From: Leptodactylus fallax
Lineage: Eukaryota > Chordata > Amphibia > Anura > Leptodactylidae
Length of the DNA: 64,000 nucleotides
Direction of reading: 5' to 3'
Assembly (NCBI GenBank): GCA_947044405.1
Contig: CAMRHE010000358.1
Coordinates: 806,001 to 870,000 of the forward strand
The notes beneath the pieces were generated by a model that saw only the letters and a list, made by a program, of their open reading frames with translations, had not been told where the DNA came from and did no database searches. Each line of letters opens with the position of its first letter. Positions within the stretch are counted from its first letter, which is position 1. Below, piece after piece: positions 25,040 through 35,779 of the stretch. Position numbers and translations under genes: made by a program.

Positions 25040-25810
25040 AATCACAAAAAATGGTCTGAAGGTATCTTCAAGTGCAGCCATGAAAACCATTGAATTCTAC
25101 AATGAAACTTGCTCTCATAAGGACCACCTCTGTAAAGGAAGAACAAGAGTTACCGCTGTTGTAGAGGATCACAGGATTTACCAGAAACTGCAAATCCACA
25201 GCACCTGAGATTATAGAGTTGCTTCACAGAGCTCAAGTACCAGACACATCTCAACATCAACTGTTCACAGGAAACTGCAAGAAACTACTAATGAGAAATA
25301 AGAACACAAAGAAGGGAACTGCTAAGGTCAAGAAACACAAGGAATGGACATTAGACCAGTGGAATGTTATACCTTTGTCTGATGAGCCAAAATTTGAGTC
25401 TTTTTGTTCCAATCACCATGTCTTTGTGAGACTCAGAAAAGTGAGCAAATGGTTTCTACAATGTATGGTTCCTACTGTGAAGTGTGGTGGAAGAGGTATG
25501 TTGACCTGGTGGGGCATTGCTGGTGAACCTGTTGGTGATTTACTGAAAACTCAAGGCATACTTGGCTACAACATCATTTTGCAGTGACATGCCGCCCCAT
25601 CTTGCTTGCACCTGGTAGCCCCATCACTTGTTTTTATGACCACAAACTCACCTCCGGACTATGTAAGGGTAATTTCACCAAGAAGGCAAGTTATGGAGCA
25701 ATGTGCCAGACGACATGGCCTCCGCATGACCTAGCCTAAACTCAATTGAGATGGTTTGGGATGAGTTGGACTGCACCTCCACCAAGCAAGCAGAGCACAT
25801 TACAGGGATA
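25040..25810 (+). pseudogene. Decayed Tc1-like transposase
   Basis: The plus strand keeps, in shifting frames, the order of a Tc1 transposase: a degenerate N-terminal region (25080-25220), then an open stretch at 25219-25587 with DEPKFESFCSNHHVFVRLRK (the W/SDE-K-F region holding the first catalytic acidic residue), VPTVKCGGRGMLTWWGIAG (the usual [12 protein letters not shown]), and LGYNIILQ. After a stop at 25585, QTTWPPHDLA and WDELD mark the C-terminal part, where the catalytic E of NPIE is hard to place. Multiple stops and frameshifts. No terminal inverted repeats were seen. It is a different lineage from the copies at 21250 and 46800. Confidence 0.75.
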
Positions 25811-25818
25811 AACAATAT

Positions 25819-26146
25819 ACCTTTGTTATGTACGTCACTTTTGTAGGTTTGGAGGAAAACAACTTTGAAGTCTTATACAAATGATGCAGTTGGTGCACTG
25901 GGGGCAGCCTTCATCTCACTAGAGCACTGCTCTTGCCACTCAGACCACTACCATCCCCTACCTGTGACATACTGTTTGTGGGAATTGATCCTCCCTTTGC
26001 TATGATATTGTCCATCGTAGTTGAGCAGCAAGAGCAGTGCTCCAGGAAACTGAAAGCCCGCCCCCAGTGCACCACCTGCCTTATTTGCATAATACTTGAA
26101 AGTTGCTTTTCTCCTCATCTACAAAAGTGACACAAATAACAAAGGT
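25819..26146. mobile_element. Foldback element
   Basis: The arms acctttgttatgtacgtcac... and ...gtgacacaaataacaaaggt pair, as do gttggtgcactgggggc with gcccccagtgcaccacctgc and gagcactgctcttgcc with caagagcagtgctcc. The loop is near 25980. A half copy, including sequence just outside this element up to about 26200, recurs at 55572-55660. Confidence 0.7.
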
Positions 26147-26341
26147 ATGAAGTTTATCACTGTAATGTGATCTGTTATGTGGTAGAAGCAGTTGAATATG
26201 TTTTGGAGAGGTGATAGTCTCCTTTTTAGCTGTAAGAATCTGTAGATGTCTGATAGACTGAATTGAAGACATCAGTGATACTGCACAAGAATAGAATTCC
26301 TCCATTTGGTTATTTTGTAAAACTAAAAGAACAATATATGA

Positions 26342-26557
26342 TTAAGTATAACCATTTGGTCTTGAGTTAAAGTATGTGAACTTCTTTATCTGCCAAGACT
26401 TCACGCACTGCTCTGGGACATCACGTTGCTTTTCTGTCAGCAGCACGAATCTCTCCGACGGCTCGACCATCTTCTCTCGGACTGACCCATAATTAGTTGC
26501 AGGTGCTGGTGATTTTGGTTGGACAGTTAAGCAAAACCTGACTTGGAATATTTTCAA
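26342..26557 (-). other. Unassigned open stretch with locally high CpG
   Basis: The minus strand is open for 71 codons (for example SVREKMVEPSERFVLLTEKQ) and has several CpGs in about 100 bases, against a CpG-poor background. Its 3' side (gaagttcacatactttaact) resembles the end of some Tc1-like MITEs. I cannot tell a degraded transposon from a coding remnant. No splice sites stand out. Confidence 0.25.
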
Positions 26558-26587
26558 GAAAGATTCTTTGCTGTGACTTTTTCGTGT

Positions 26588-27257
26588 AGTTTTTTTTTTT
26601 TTTTTTTGGTAAATCTACAAAATGCTACCCTTCATCTAAACTAATAACTATTTAGGCTATATATATATAAATATATATAAACACACATATATGTCCATCA
26701 ATCAGATGTTAATGTATACTATTGGTCTTCCCACTAGGTCCTAACTGGCAATCTTACAACTCTCTGTTATTCAGAAGATCTGGTGGCCTGACGCCTACTA
26801 GGCAGATAGGGCTTTTTATCCCCAGTGCCTTTTTTATAGTGCATAGGGTTCACAGCTGCATAGTTTGTAGAGTCATGGAAGCAGATCCAGTAAATAGTGT
26901 CAGATGGACGAATTTATAACATGATGATAATATAATATCTACACAATTGTTTTTTTCTGCAGTTTTCAAAGGACACGATGTAGAAAGAGCAGGATGTAGT
27001 ATCCCCAATGCACCAAGCACGAGTCAGATCAGTTGGTTCTTGTCAGATGTTCAAACAAATTTTTTATACATAAGAACATAGAACAAAGTTAAATGGATGA
27101 TCCAGATTTTCAGTTTAGACAATCCTTGAATTCCAGCCGCCTTTTCTGCAAAAAACATGGTGTTATATGGTATATACTGAAATCAATAGGACATGCATGT
27201 AATACACCGAAAAGCTGGGTCATCCACTGTGAGCAACTCTTTATCTCATTACTTTTT
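26588..27257. other. No gene seen
   Basis: Starts in a T18-type run (about 26590) and a short (TA)n tract near 26660. Otherwise unremarkable. Confidence 0.4.
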
Positions 27258-27505
27258 TAGGCTGGGGCCCAAAGTAGCGTTAAAAAAGCAGCATTTTACA
27301 GTACCTGTATATTGGATGACATTCTGGCTAATCCAATCCAGACATTGCAGAAAAATATCTACAGTGGAATTGCTGCGATTTCCAAAACTGTTCCATTTTT
27401 GCAAATCACTGCATGTCAATTATACCTATGGAAACGCTGGCGTTTTCCGTATAGGTATAATAGAAGCAGAAAGTCCACAGAGGAAAACTTGTGGGGCCTT
27501 AGCCT
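27258..27505 (+). mobile_element. hAT-like MITE, intact relative of 492-1258
   Basis: Begins TAGGCTGGGGCCCAAAGTAGCG and ends GTGGGGCCTTAGCCTTA. The body holds gcgatttccaaaact, aattatacctatggaaacgc and gcagaaagtccacagagg, each found inverted in 492-822. The 178-codon open frame that crosses it (27193-27729) runs through repeat and flank and is probably chance. Confidence 0.7.
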
Positions 27506-30250
27506 TATACTGCCTTCTGGACATATGGGAGTTTTTATTTTTCATTATACAATCCTACATTTTTATGTTTAGTAAGAGATTGGCTTTGACTTGTTCATCT
27601 ACATTGCACTTAATATTAGCTAGAAGGCCCAATACTGTCACCACTCACAAAATGTCTGTTATTAACAATTGTGGAGTATGTTTTCTTAAAACTCTACACT
27701 GTGCCACTCCCCTGTTATCCCTCCTATAAATGTATAATAAATTCTACACCGTCTGGCACATTCAGTTTAGATGGACCATGTCATATTGGGCACCACCCAA
27801 CTGGTAACACCCAGTTGTAAATGTATTAATTAATTTCTAGGAGGAATAACAGAGGAACAAAGGAACTATCAGTGGTTCGCTGGAGTGATGTGTTAGGAAG
27901 ATCAGTCTGCAGTAAAGTCTGCCAACAATCTGAATCTGAATGGCCAATATCTACTTCAGCCATTACGCTATATGGTCAAAAACAGATATTCTTCTTGAGG
28001 CTCAACTCTTGTATAACTTTTCTGGATAATATATGGAAAATATTGAATGATATTTTTAAGTAAAATCTAGCTGAAAAATGTTGCAAAGAAAATTTAGAAC
28101 ATTGCAAGGTGGGGCAGCGTTTCCCAAGATGTCCTAGAAGCTCCTGATCTGACATTGACAAATAACTCTGACACATTAGCAGTCGGGAGTTGTTCCCAGA
28201 CACTACGCACTCATTAGGTTTACAAATATAGAATTGCTCAAAAGAACCAATTTCTCCAGTGCTTTTTTGACAAGTCAAACAAATTACAGAGGAGCAGGCA
28301 CTTGTGGTTGAACATACAGTAAACTGTGTTTTGTTGCTTTCCTTGGGGAGTTCTCAGGCACTTTACCAATTTATTTTTGGGAGTTTCTGTGAGATCATTT
28401 TAAAAACAAACACAGACGGCCAACCACAAACTTCTTATGTACAGTCACATAGGAACAGCAATGTCCTGACTACAAGGGGCTTTTAATCAGTCTGCGACTT
28501 TATAGGTGTCAGAAATGACAAGGTCATTTGGACTGGACTTCAGTAAATTAAATAATATGAAGGTTATTAGAGCCAAGAATCCTAATGAGCTCCATGGACT
28601 TCAGCCATAAGGTACAGAAAGAGCACATCCACTCGTATACCTAGGAACATCCATCATACCATTCCAAGAAGCTAAATGATCATATAGAATATCCATCATA
28701 TCACACTGAAAGGTAAAGTTTTAATTACACTACATTTATCAATAGAGCAAGCTTACATGATTCTACAAATGTCAATGCTTTGTTAATCATGTAATATTTT
28801 CCCTGGTTTTTATTTTATTACATATTCTGACATGTCTCTACTGGTTTTACCCTTCATTAAGATATATTGGTTGAAGTAATAAATCGATGACACTACCTGT
28901 ATAGCATTCATAGAAATTCATTCTCAATGTGCAGGAAATCTGCACTCAGAGAAAAATACCATAATGAAGCTAAACTAGAGGTGCCAGTCACTGTACGGTG
29001 TATAATACTTTATGTACTTTTTATGCCTTGTTGCCCCTTACAATCATTAGAAGTATGGCCACAGAAATATTTACACTGCTAAAAAGACCTATGTTCTCTA
29101 CGGACACATCCCAAGCATTAAGAAGACAGGCAGACATTTTTCTATGGGTAATTTCCAAGGTCTACTTGTTGAAAGCTCCTTGAGGCGACCACCCGAAATT
29201 ACATAAAAAATGGTCTTTTAGAGGAATGGTCCTCTCATAAGGAAATTGAAAATCCTGGAAAAATCTGGTTTAGCTCAGCTCCCTTCCTTTCCAAAGAGAC
29301 ACACAGTAGTATCATCTCTGTGCAGAAACCATGTTGTCATAGTCAAGGCTATGAGATAAAAAAAAAAAATCCTGTCCCATATTTTAAATTATGTGCACAT
29401 GACATTACCCATTATCCATGGGAGAGCTGGCATCCCTCTACATTTCTTTATTCTTCAGGGGTGGACACAGACTGCAGAGGGACCCTGTGCAAATAATGTG
29501 CCTGGGCCCCCTGTCCCCACTAATGGGCCTCAGTAGTCACGTGGGGTGCAGGGCTTTTGGGGAGTGACACATGGTGCGCAACCAAACAGGCTGTGGTATC
29601 AGACACCGGAAGACTGAATACAGGATTCACAATCTAACACAAGCAAACATGTGGGAACATATAAACTCCTTGCAGATGTTGTCTTTGGTTGGATGAAACT
29701 TTGTAATATTTCTTATCAGACCAAAAATGCTTCTTTCTCCACTTATTAGGCAGTTTTCCTTCTCCCCTTTCCTGCTGACATCTTCATCCTGCTAGAAGAA
29801 AACAGACAGAAGGTGCCCAGAGGTGCCATATTACAGCTCACAATAGAAGTCTATGAAGAGGTGAAGAGGGAGCAGAAGGGAGAAACACAACCAGCTCTGT
29901 ATCTCACTCCAAGTGTTTCTGTACCTGCTCATGTGATGACTATGTGTTATATATAGCAGATGCCATAGAAGCTAGTCCCTACCCACCAGCTCTGAGACAA
30001 CTGAAAATTAGATATAAAGAAAAACTGCTAAAATGAAAAAATACAAGACAAGATGTAAGGAGGAATTCATCAGCACATCTACATACAATGATGCATAGAG
30101 AAAGTGTAATTTGCAAAACAATTCAATGTCCACAAAAGTATTGACCATGTACAGCGTGGCTGGCGTTCTTCAAAGGTGCTGAGGTGTCTTATTTCCTAAA
30201 TGTATTTTTCTTCATCTTTGTTTCTCATTTAAACAAAATGATTTGTTTCT
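27506..30250. other. No confirmed gene; possible repeat at 29650-29900
   Basis: The open frame at 27976-28278 (minus) contains SMSDQELLGHLGKRCPTLQC but has no supporting splice context. 29690-29900 shares wording such as gaaactttgtaatatttctt and a purine-rich tail with the element at 40212-41187. A/T runs occur near 29360. Confidence 0.3.
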
Positions 30251-30252
30251 TT

Positions 30253-30530
30253 AGGGTGGGTTCACACTTGCGCTGGAGTCTGTCCGCTGCCAATCCGACT
30301 GAAAATCTCGGGAAACTGGATAAGCACCGGATAGCAAAAGGTTAGCGACGCAATGCTTAAAAACCCACTCATTTGAATGGGTTTTTAAAGCAATGCGCGG
30401 GTGTGCGCTTACACCCTCTGCGCCAGTTTTTTTCGCTGGAAACTAAGTCCTGCATGTCCGACTTTGTTTCCAACAAAAAAACTGGATTTGCGGCGCAGAG
30501 GGTGTAAAGGTGCAAGTCTGGGACTAGGGA
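30253..30530. mobile_element. hAT-like MITE with inner hairpins
   Basis: Starts TAGGGTGGGTTCACACTTGCG. Contains the palindrome aaacccactcatttgaatgg/gttt and a strong inverted pair: acaccctctgcgccagtttt (30411-30430) with aaaactggatttgcggcgca followed by gagggtgt. The right end (gtgcaagtctgggacta) is degenerate. Confidence 0.55.
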
Positions 30531-30879
30531 TTTATAGGGTCATTTTAAGGACAGCTTGGTACTGCCCTTGTTAGGGCGGGAGTTATTCTGGGTGTTAGTG
30601 GAAATTTCAGGGGCATGAATAGGGACCTGGTTCGTCCTCCTGGGTTGCACCATCACCCACTGGGATACTCCTGCCTCAGTTACTGGTAAGATCGTTTCAA
30701 TTTATTATATGTATAGTCGCCATGGTTTATGCTATATGGTGGTAAGGTTATACAACTTTTTTGCTATAAGGTCGGACTCCATTGAGTGGCTACATGTATT
30801 TATATGTTTGTTTTATTCTTTGGATACGATTTTAAGTTTAGTTTTTCAATCGGTGTATCATCATGTCTCAGAATATTAT

Positions 30880-31450
30880 TGACATGGTCACGAATTCTCC
30901 TGCGGAACTCTCAGATGGTTTTCCCCACATACTGAGCTCCGATGGAGCACATTCCCAGATATAACAGGCCCTGGGACTTGCAATTTATGAAATTTCTATT
31001 CCAAAAATCCCTCATGCTCACTTGTATAAAGTCACAAGCCGTACAGTTGCCACAGCAAAAAGTGCCCACCAGATCTTTTATTTGTCTCCCAAGCCAATTT
31101 TCCTGATTCACTGGTACAAGATGACTGTGCACCAGTTTATCACGAACATTTGGACCATCTACGATATGTGATGGACGGATTTGCACTTAAAGATGAACCT
31201 ATTTCAGGATCCGCTCTCAAAATACTCCAAAATTGGTGTATCATGCGTCTTACTTCACAATGAGCCTCATCATAGGTACCTATAATCTGCAATTCATCAG
31301 AACCTTGTTTTATCTTAGGTTGCAGTAGTCCCCCTCGCTCTGATGACGTGGCATGCTGGTACGCACTCCTGAGTACACCATCAGGATAACCCCTATTTCT
31401 AAATTTTTGTCGCAGGTTAGCGGCTGCATTCTGATAATCACCAAAGTTTG
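30880..31450 (-). pseudogene. Penelope-like element C-terminal fragment with GIY-YIG-like endonuclease region
   Basis: Penelope-like elements end in a GIY-YIG endonuclease after the RT. On the minus strand, 31440-31300 reads QKFRNRGYPDGVLRSAYQHA, the conserved block after the RT core. Then come VHSHLVPVNQENWLGRQIKD and a Cys-rich FCCGNCTACDF. Next is GLLYLGMCSIGAQYVGKTIR followed by EFRRRIRDHVNNI: the GLLYLG (for GxVY) and QYVGKT pair is the GIY-YIG signature, and the R of IREFRRR follows. A frameshift lies near 31190 and the sequence loses similarity beyond about 30870. About 190 residues remain of a family protein of 700-800. It is probably inactive. Confidence 0.8.
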
Positions 31451-31965
31451 TGCTTGGGGGTTTGCTTTCCTTTTTTGAGCAAATTTAAGTTACTATCATG
31501 CACTTCTGAGAAAGGGGAGGGGTTGTTTCATGACTAGGGGTGACATATTATATGTGTTACACACGTTCAAGTCCCCTGTCCTTGCACGACTTTACTTGCT
31601 CTTAAATTCTATTATGAGAGATTATTGTGACTCATCTTTTAGATTATATTAATAAAGATAGTATTTTAGACATACTCTTTTGGGAAGTGACACTTTCTAT
31701 AGGTTTTCTAACTTTGTAAGTTACCTCAAAATATACAATAAAGGGAAGGCCAAGGGAAAGGCCAAATCAGTAAAAAAAATTTCACAGCATCTTCAACCAC
31801 TAGTATATATAGGGCTACACCAGTCACAAGGCAAGTTGAGCATGTGACTTGACATGGCAGGCATCAGTATCTTAGCAGTGGTGGCAGCATTTCAATTTCA
31901 ATTTATCAGTAGCTGCAAGATATGCTGCTTTCCTAAACAATGTCCTCTTATGAAGACCATACAGA
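31451..31965. other. No gene seen
   Basis: AT-rich, no supportable feature. Confidence 0.4.
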
Positions 31966-31969
31966 CTGT

Positions 31970-32365
31970 GTCACTGACAGACATGATGCTTTAGCAATAC
32001 TGCATATACACTGACAGACATGATAATGAGACGGTGCTGATAGACATGATGAGATGATATTACAGTCATACTGTATATACACTGATAGACATGAGATGAT
32101 ATTGTAATAATGATGAATATACACCCATAGACCTGATGAAATGATGCAAATGTGTCACATACAAACCATCCTAGCACGTGACGTGGGTGGGGTTGTCAGG
32201 GGTTAACTCACTCAATCTTACACTCACCTTTCACTCAGGCTGCAAATTGAGCATAAATCGCACCCCAACACAGTCCACACACCTCAAATACACGCTGTGT
32301 AGTAATACTGTATATACACTGACAGGAAAGATAAGATGATGCTGTAGTAATACTGTATATGTTCT
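31970..32365 (+). repeat. Degenerate tandem repeat
   Basis: Variants of gtaatactgtatatacactg followed by acagacatgataagatgat recur at about 31975, 32005, 32070, 32110, 32310 and 32345, with unrelated sequence at about 32145-32290. Confidence 0.55.
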
Positions 32366-32452
32366 GTCCCTCCATAAACTACTATTCACCTGGGAAGTAC
32401 CTGGACACTGGTAGCAGAATACCACATATAAGTAGATACAGCTTATGGGGGA

Positions 32453-32539
32453 AGCATTTCCAATGCAGGGGGGCATTTCCTAAGGCAGAATCCATCTTAA
32501 CTGAAGTGCAGATTAACCAAAGTGCACTTACACATGGCA
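32453..32539 (+). repeat. 87 bp block, also present downstream of the hAT element
   Basis: From gcatttccaatgcagggg to cacatggca. The same block is at 35456-35525, where a 16-base stretch bounded by two ttaac copies is missing. Confidence 0.8.
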
Positions 32540-33159
32540 TGAATCTGACCTTCACTCTTCTTCTCATTATACAGGTAAATATTCTCTTCAACCCATCTCT
32601 GCTTGCTGTGTCTAAACTTCAATTCATCCTGCAATCTTGAATGGTACATATTCTCTTCAACCCATCTCTGTTTGCCAGGGGCGCACCGCTAATGAGGCGA
32701 GGTGAGGCGGCCGCCTCGGGCGGCACTGTCCGGGGGGCGGCATTTTACTATTTAATGTAAACCAGCCCAGGACAGGCCGCTTTAAAAAAAAAACAAAAAA
32801 CCAGAGCTGAGCGCGGCCTGTCCTGGGCTGGTTTACAAGACGTCGCATCTCAGCGCAGGCGGCGATACAATGACGTCATCACGCCGCCTACGCTGAGACA
32901 CAGACGTCGCGGACAAGAGGAGGAGGCGGCGGCTGCATCAAGGCATCGCAGGTGAGTATAACTTTTTTTTTATCTATACAAATAGGCCGTAACCTGTTGG
33001 AGTATCCCCGGCAGGTCAGGGCCTATTTATTTACCTACCCGCGTCTGCTCGTGGCCGCCCCCGCTTCCCCTTCTGCTGTGGGCCGCAGAAAGGGAAGCGG
33101 ATGCCGCTGTGAGCGGCCGCGGGGATGGGTAAGTTAGGCCGCGGGCCGCAAATACTACT

Positions 33160-33203
33160 ATTATTATACTCCGGGGTCTATTCAGACCCCGGAGTATAAT
33201 AAT
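33160..33203. repeat. Perfect palindrome inside the hAT element (1)
   Basis: Arms attattatactccggggtct (33160-33179) and its complement (33184-33203) around a 4-base loop. Confidence 0.9.
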
Positions 33204-33441
33204 CGGAGGCCTAGGGTTGGTGAGGGAACATAAAAAACAGTGTTACTCACCTCCTGCGATCCGATGTAACTCCGAGCAGGCTTGAGGCCTGTGGTGACGT
33301 CATCAGGTCGCGTCGCCGGCCTGATCACGTGACGTGTGCGCGCAATTAAACAGGGCCGAAAGCTGCAAGGAGTGCACCGGTGTCCAGGATAGGTAAGTAA
33401 CTCTGATTTTTATGTTTGTATTCTCCCCTGGGTCTCCAATC

Positions 33442-33479
33442 ATTATACTCTGGGGTCTGAAAAGACCCCAGAGTATAAT
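33442..33479. repeat. Perfect palindrome inside the hAT element (2)
   Basis: Arms attatactctggggtct and agaccccagagtataat around a 4-base loop. Nearly the same sequence as the palindrome at 33160-33203. Confidence 0.9.
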
Positions 33480-33489
33480 AATAGTTCAT

Positions 33490-34020
33490 GGGTGGTCCAC
33501 TATGGGGCATAATACCCTGTACAGGGACCACTGTAGAGCATAATACCGAGTGCAGGGGCCACTATAGAGCATAATACCGAGTGCAGGGGCCACTATAGAG
33601 CATAATACAAGTGCAGGGGCCACTATGGAGCATAATACCAGTGCAAGGGCCACTATGGAGGATAATACCAGTGCAGGGGCCACTCTGGAGCATAATACCA
33701 GTGCAGGGGCCACTATGGAGCATAATACCATGTGCAGGGCCCACTATAGAGCATAATACAAGTGCAGGGGCCACTATGGAGCATAATACCAGTGCAGGGG
33801 CCAATATGGGGCATAAAACTGTGTGCAGGAGTTGCTGCGGAACATAATACCGTGTGCAGTGGCCAATGCGGGGCATAATACTGTGAGCAGGGGCCACTAT
33901 GGAGCATAATACCGTGTGCAGGGGCCGCTGAGAGGCATAATACAGTGTGCAGGGGCCGCTGCGGGCCATAACACTGTGTAATACTGTGTGCAGGGGCCGC
34001 TGTGGAACATTATAGTGTGT
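33490..34020 (+). repeat. Minisatellite, ~30-34 bp unit, about 15-16 copies
   Basis: Unit of the type gcataataccgtgtgcagg + ggccactatggag. Copies diverge towards the right. Minus-strand frames through it give (SGPCT-YYA)n-like repetitive peptides that are not genes. Confidence 0.9.
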
Positions 34021-34039
34021 GTAAATGGGGCGCTATAAA

Positions 34040-34300
34040 CATGGACTATGGCACCTGTTTATATTATACGCTGTCTGTTTATAGTGGCCGTGTGATGTAA
34101 TTCCAGCGTTGTCACATACTGTAGCCATGTACAGGACGAGGCTGCAGTTAAATTACATGGCCGCTATGAGATGAAATACACTATGTAAACAGAGAAGCGG
34201 TCACGGCGCTTACACAGGTACCATTCAAACAGCTGATCAGTGGGGGTCCTGGGTTTTTGAACCCCACTGATTAGTTTATTAATGACCTGGAAAACCTTTT
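34040..34300 (+). repeat. Dispersed repeat segment within the hAT element
   Basis: Motifs (tggccgtgtgatgtaattcc, tgtaaacagagaagcggtca, aacagctgatcagtgggggt) recur in order at 57300-57500, and the last also at 54290-54320. Confidence 0.55.
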
Positions 34301-35455
34301 AATTAGTTAACACCTGGGGTATTACTAATAATGGGCACTATTTATACAGGGTACACACGGACATTATTAATATAAAGATGCACTTGGGGGTATTATTCAT
34401 TATGGGGGGTTATATCATATATTTTATAATTGGGGGTAGCAGCAGGATGGGGGCTTTGTATAGGTGAGGACAATGTGGGTTGGATGCCTGGAAAAGTGAG
34501 GAGCCAAAGATGTCTGTGCTGCAACCTTTACAGAGACAAGTCACAGCTGGAAGAAGTGGTCATGGCGGTCCAGAGGGAAGAGAAGGGAAATGTGACCGAT
34601 TAGTCAGAGACGTCACCTGTAAGTCACAGAATGTTACTGCACTGTATTCACCTAAATGATAGAGGATAAATACCTGAGTGATGGGGGTCTGTCTGCTGAG
34701 ACCCCCACTGAGCCTGAGAATTGGGTTTTTCCCCCCACTAGGTGGGAATTCAGCCTGACCGCAGCCATATATATAGGTGTGTCACTTGGTGGATGGACGA
34801 ACCCGCGTGGCTCTCATTCACTTCAATGGGAGTGCCAAAGATACCCGAAGTCCAGTACTCAGCTATCTGCGGCGCTCCTATTATAGAGAATGGGGGCCAC
34901 GTGGGCTCGTCCATCCACCAAGCAGAAGATGTGTGACGTTACTTTCATTGTTAATGCCGTGTTGTTGATCTGATACTGAAGTAATACAGGAAGAAGAATT
35001 CTTAAAAACTGTTTTATAACTTTGTGTATTGTGTATATTGTGCGACGATAACAGTGTGTTAAACTAGTAGCATGGAAACTTAGTTTCTTTTTTTTTTTTG
35101 GGGGGGGGGGGGCATCTTTCTATAGTCCGCCTCAGGCAGCAAAGAGGCTAGGTTCACCACTGCTGCTTGCTGTGTCTAAACTTCAATTCATCCTGCAATC
35201 TTGAATGGTACATATTCTCTTCAACCCATCTCTACATGGCTGTTCTCTGACCCCTATCCTAGAATTTCATCCAGGCTGTATTTTTTGCAATCCCGTGTGT
35301 CCTTATCTGTACTAGTGTCAGTCTTTTGATGCTCAGTGATTTTATGGTAGTATCCTGGTCAGTGTATTTGTAACTACATAGGCCAGTCTCCTCATGTGTC
35401 ACAGTTTGTTGATTAATTGGTTAACGACTTAAATTAGTGCTAGTTTTGAAGCTCT

Positions 35456-35525
35456 GCATTTCCAATGCAGGGGGGCATTTCCTAAGGCAGAATCCATCTT
35501 AACCAAAGTGCACTTATACATGGCA
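35456..35525 (+). repeat. Second copy of the 32453-32539 block
   Basis: Identical for most of its length, lacking the 16 bases tgaagtgcagattaac. Confidence 0.8.
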
Positions 35526-35779
35526 CTGAGACAGGGCATTAGACAGGCCAGCCATGGAAGAACACCAGGTAAACTTAAAACCAAAACAACAAGCTTTAAC
35601 ATATGGTATCATAGAGCTGCACTGTCACTTACTATGTTAGCAATTGTCTTCCTGCAGAACTCCCCTCCATCTCTACCACCAGTGCACACTATCCATATCA
35701 GTCCTTCTCTTCTGCCTTCTCCCATGTACAGCTCTCACACATTTTTCACTCTCTTCAACCACCCTAATCCCTATACTGC

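Larger units (their letters stand above)
32676..35162. mobile_element. Non-autonomous hAT-type element with 8 bp target duplication
   Basis: Ends CAGGGGCGCACC and, on the minus strand, CAGTGGTGAACC. Flanks are ctgtttgc (32668-32675) and ctgcttgc (35163-35170), an 8 bp target duplication with one mismatch, as hAT transposases make. The 2,487 bp interior holds inverted repeats (32757-32836), a CpG-rich segment (about 32690-33340), two short palindromes, a minisatellite (33490-34020) and further inverted pairs (for example ggtggatggacgaaccc with cgtccatccacc, 34791-34920). No transposase-like frame is found, so mobility would need a source in trans. Confidence 0.8.
32579..35232 (+). repeat. Tandem 69 bp repeat, interrupted by the hAT element
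   Basis: Unit 1 is 32579-32647 (atattctcttcaacccatct ... atggtac). Unit 2 starts at 32648, is cut at 32675 and resumes at 35163 or slightly later. A third partial unit follows at about 35212-35232. The sequence either side of the insertion reads as one unit. Confidence 0.8.

Noticed and set aside
27193..27729. 178-codon plus-strand open frame
   Set aside because: It runs through a hAT-like MITE and its flanks, has no domain, and the homologous sequence at 492-822 does not keep the same frame.
27976..28278. Possible exon near 28080-28270 (minus)
   Set aside because: The segment reads plausibly protein-like, but I could not define both splice sites or a phase.
33562..33969. 135-codon minus-strand open frame
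   Set aside because: Produced by the minisatellite; the peptide is a simple repeat and other frames are open too.
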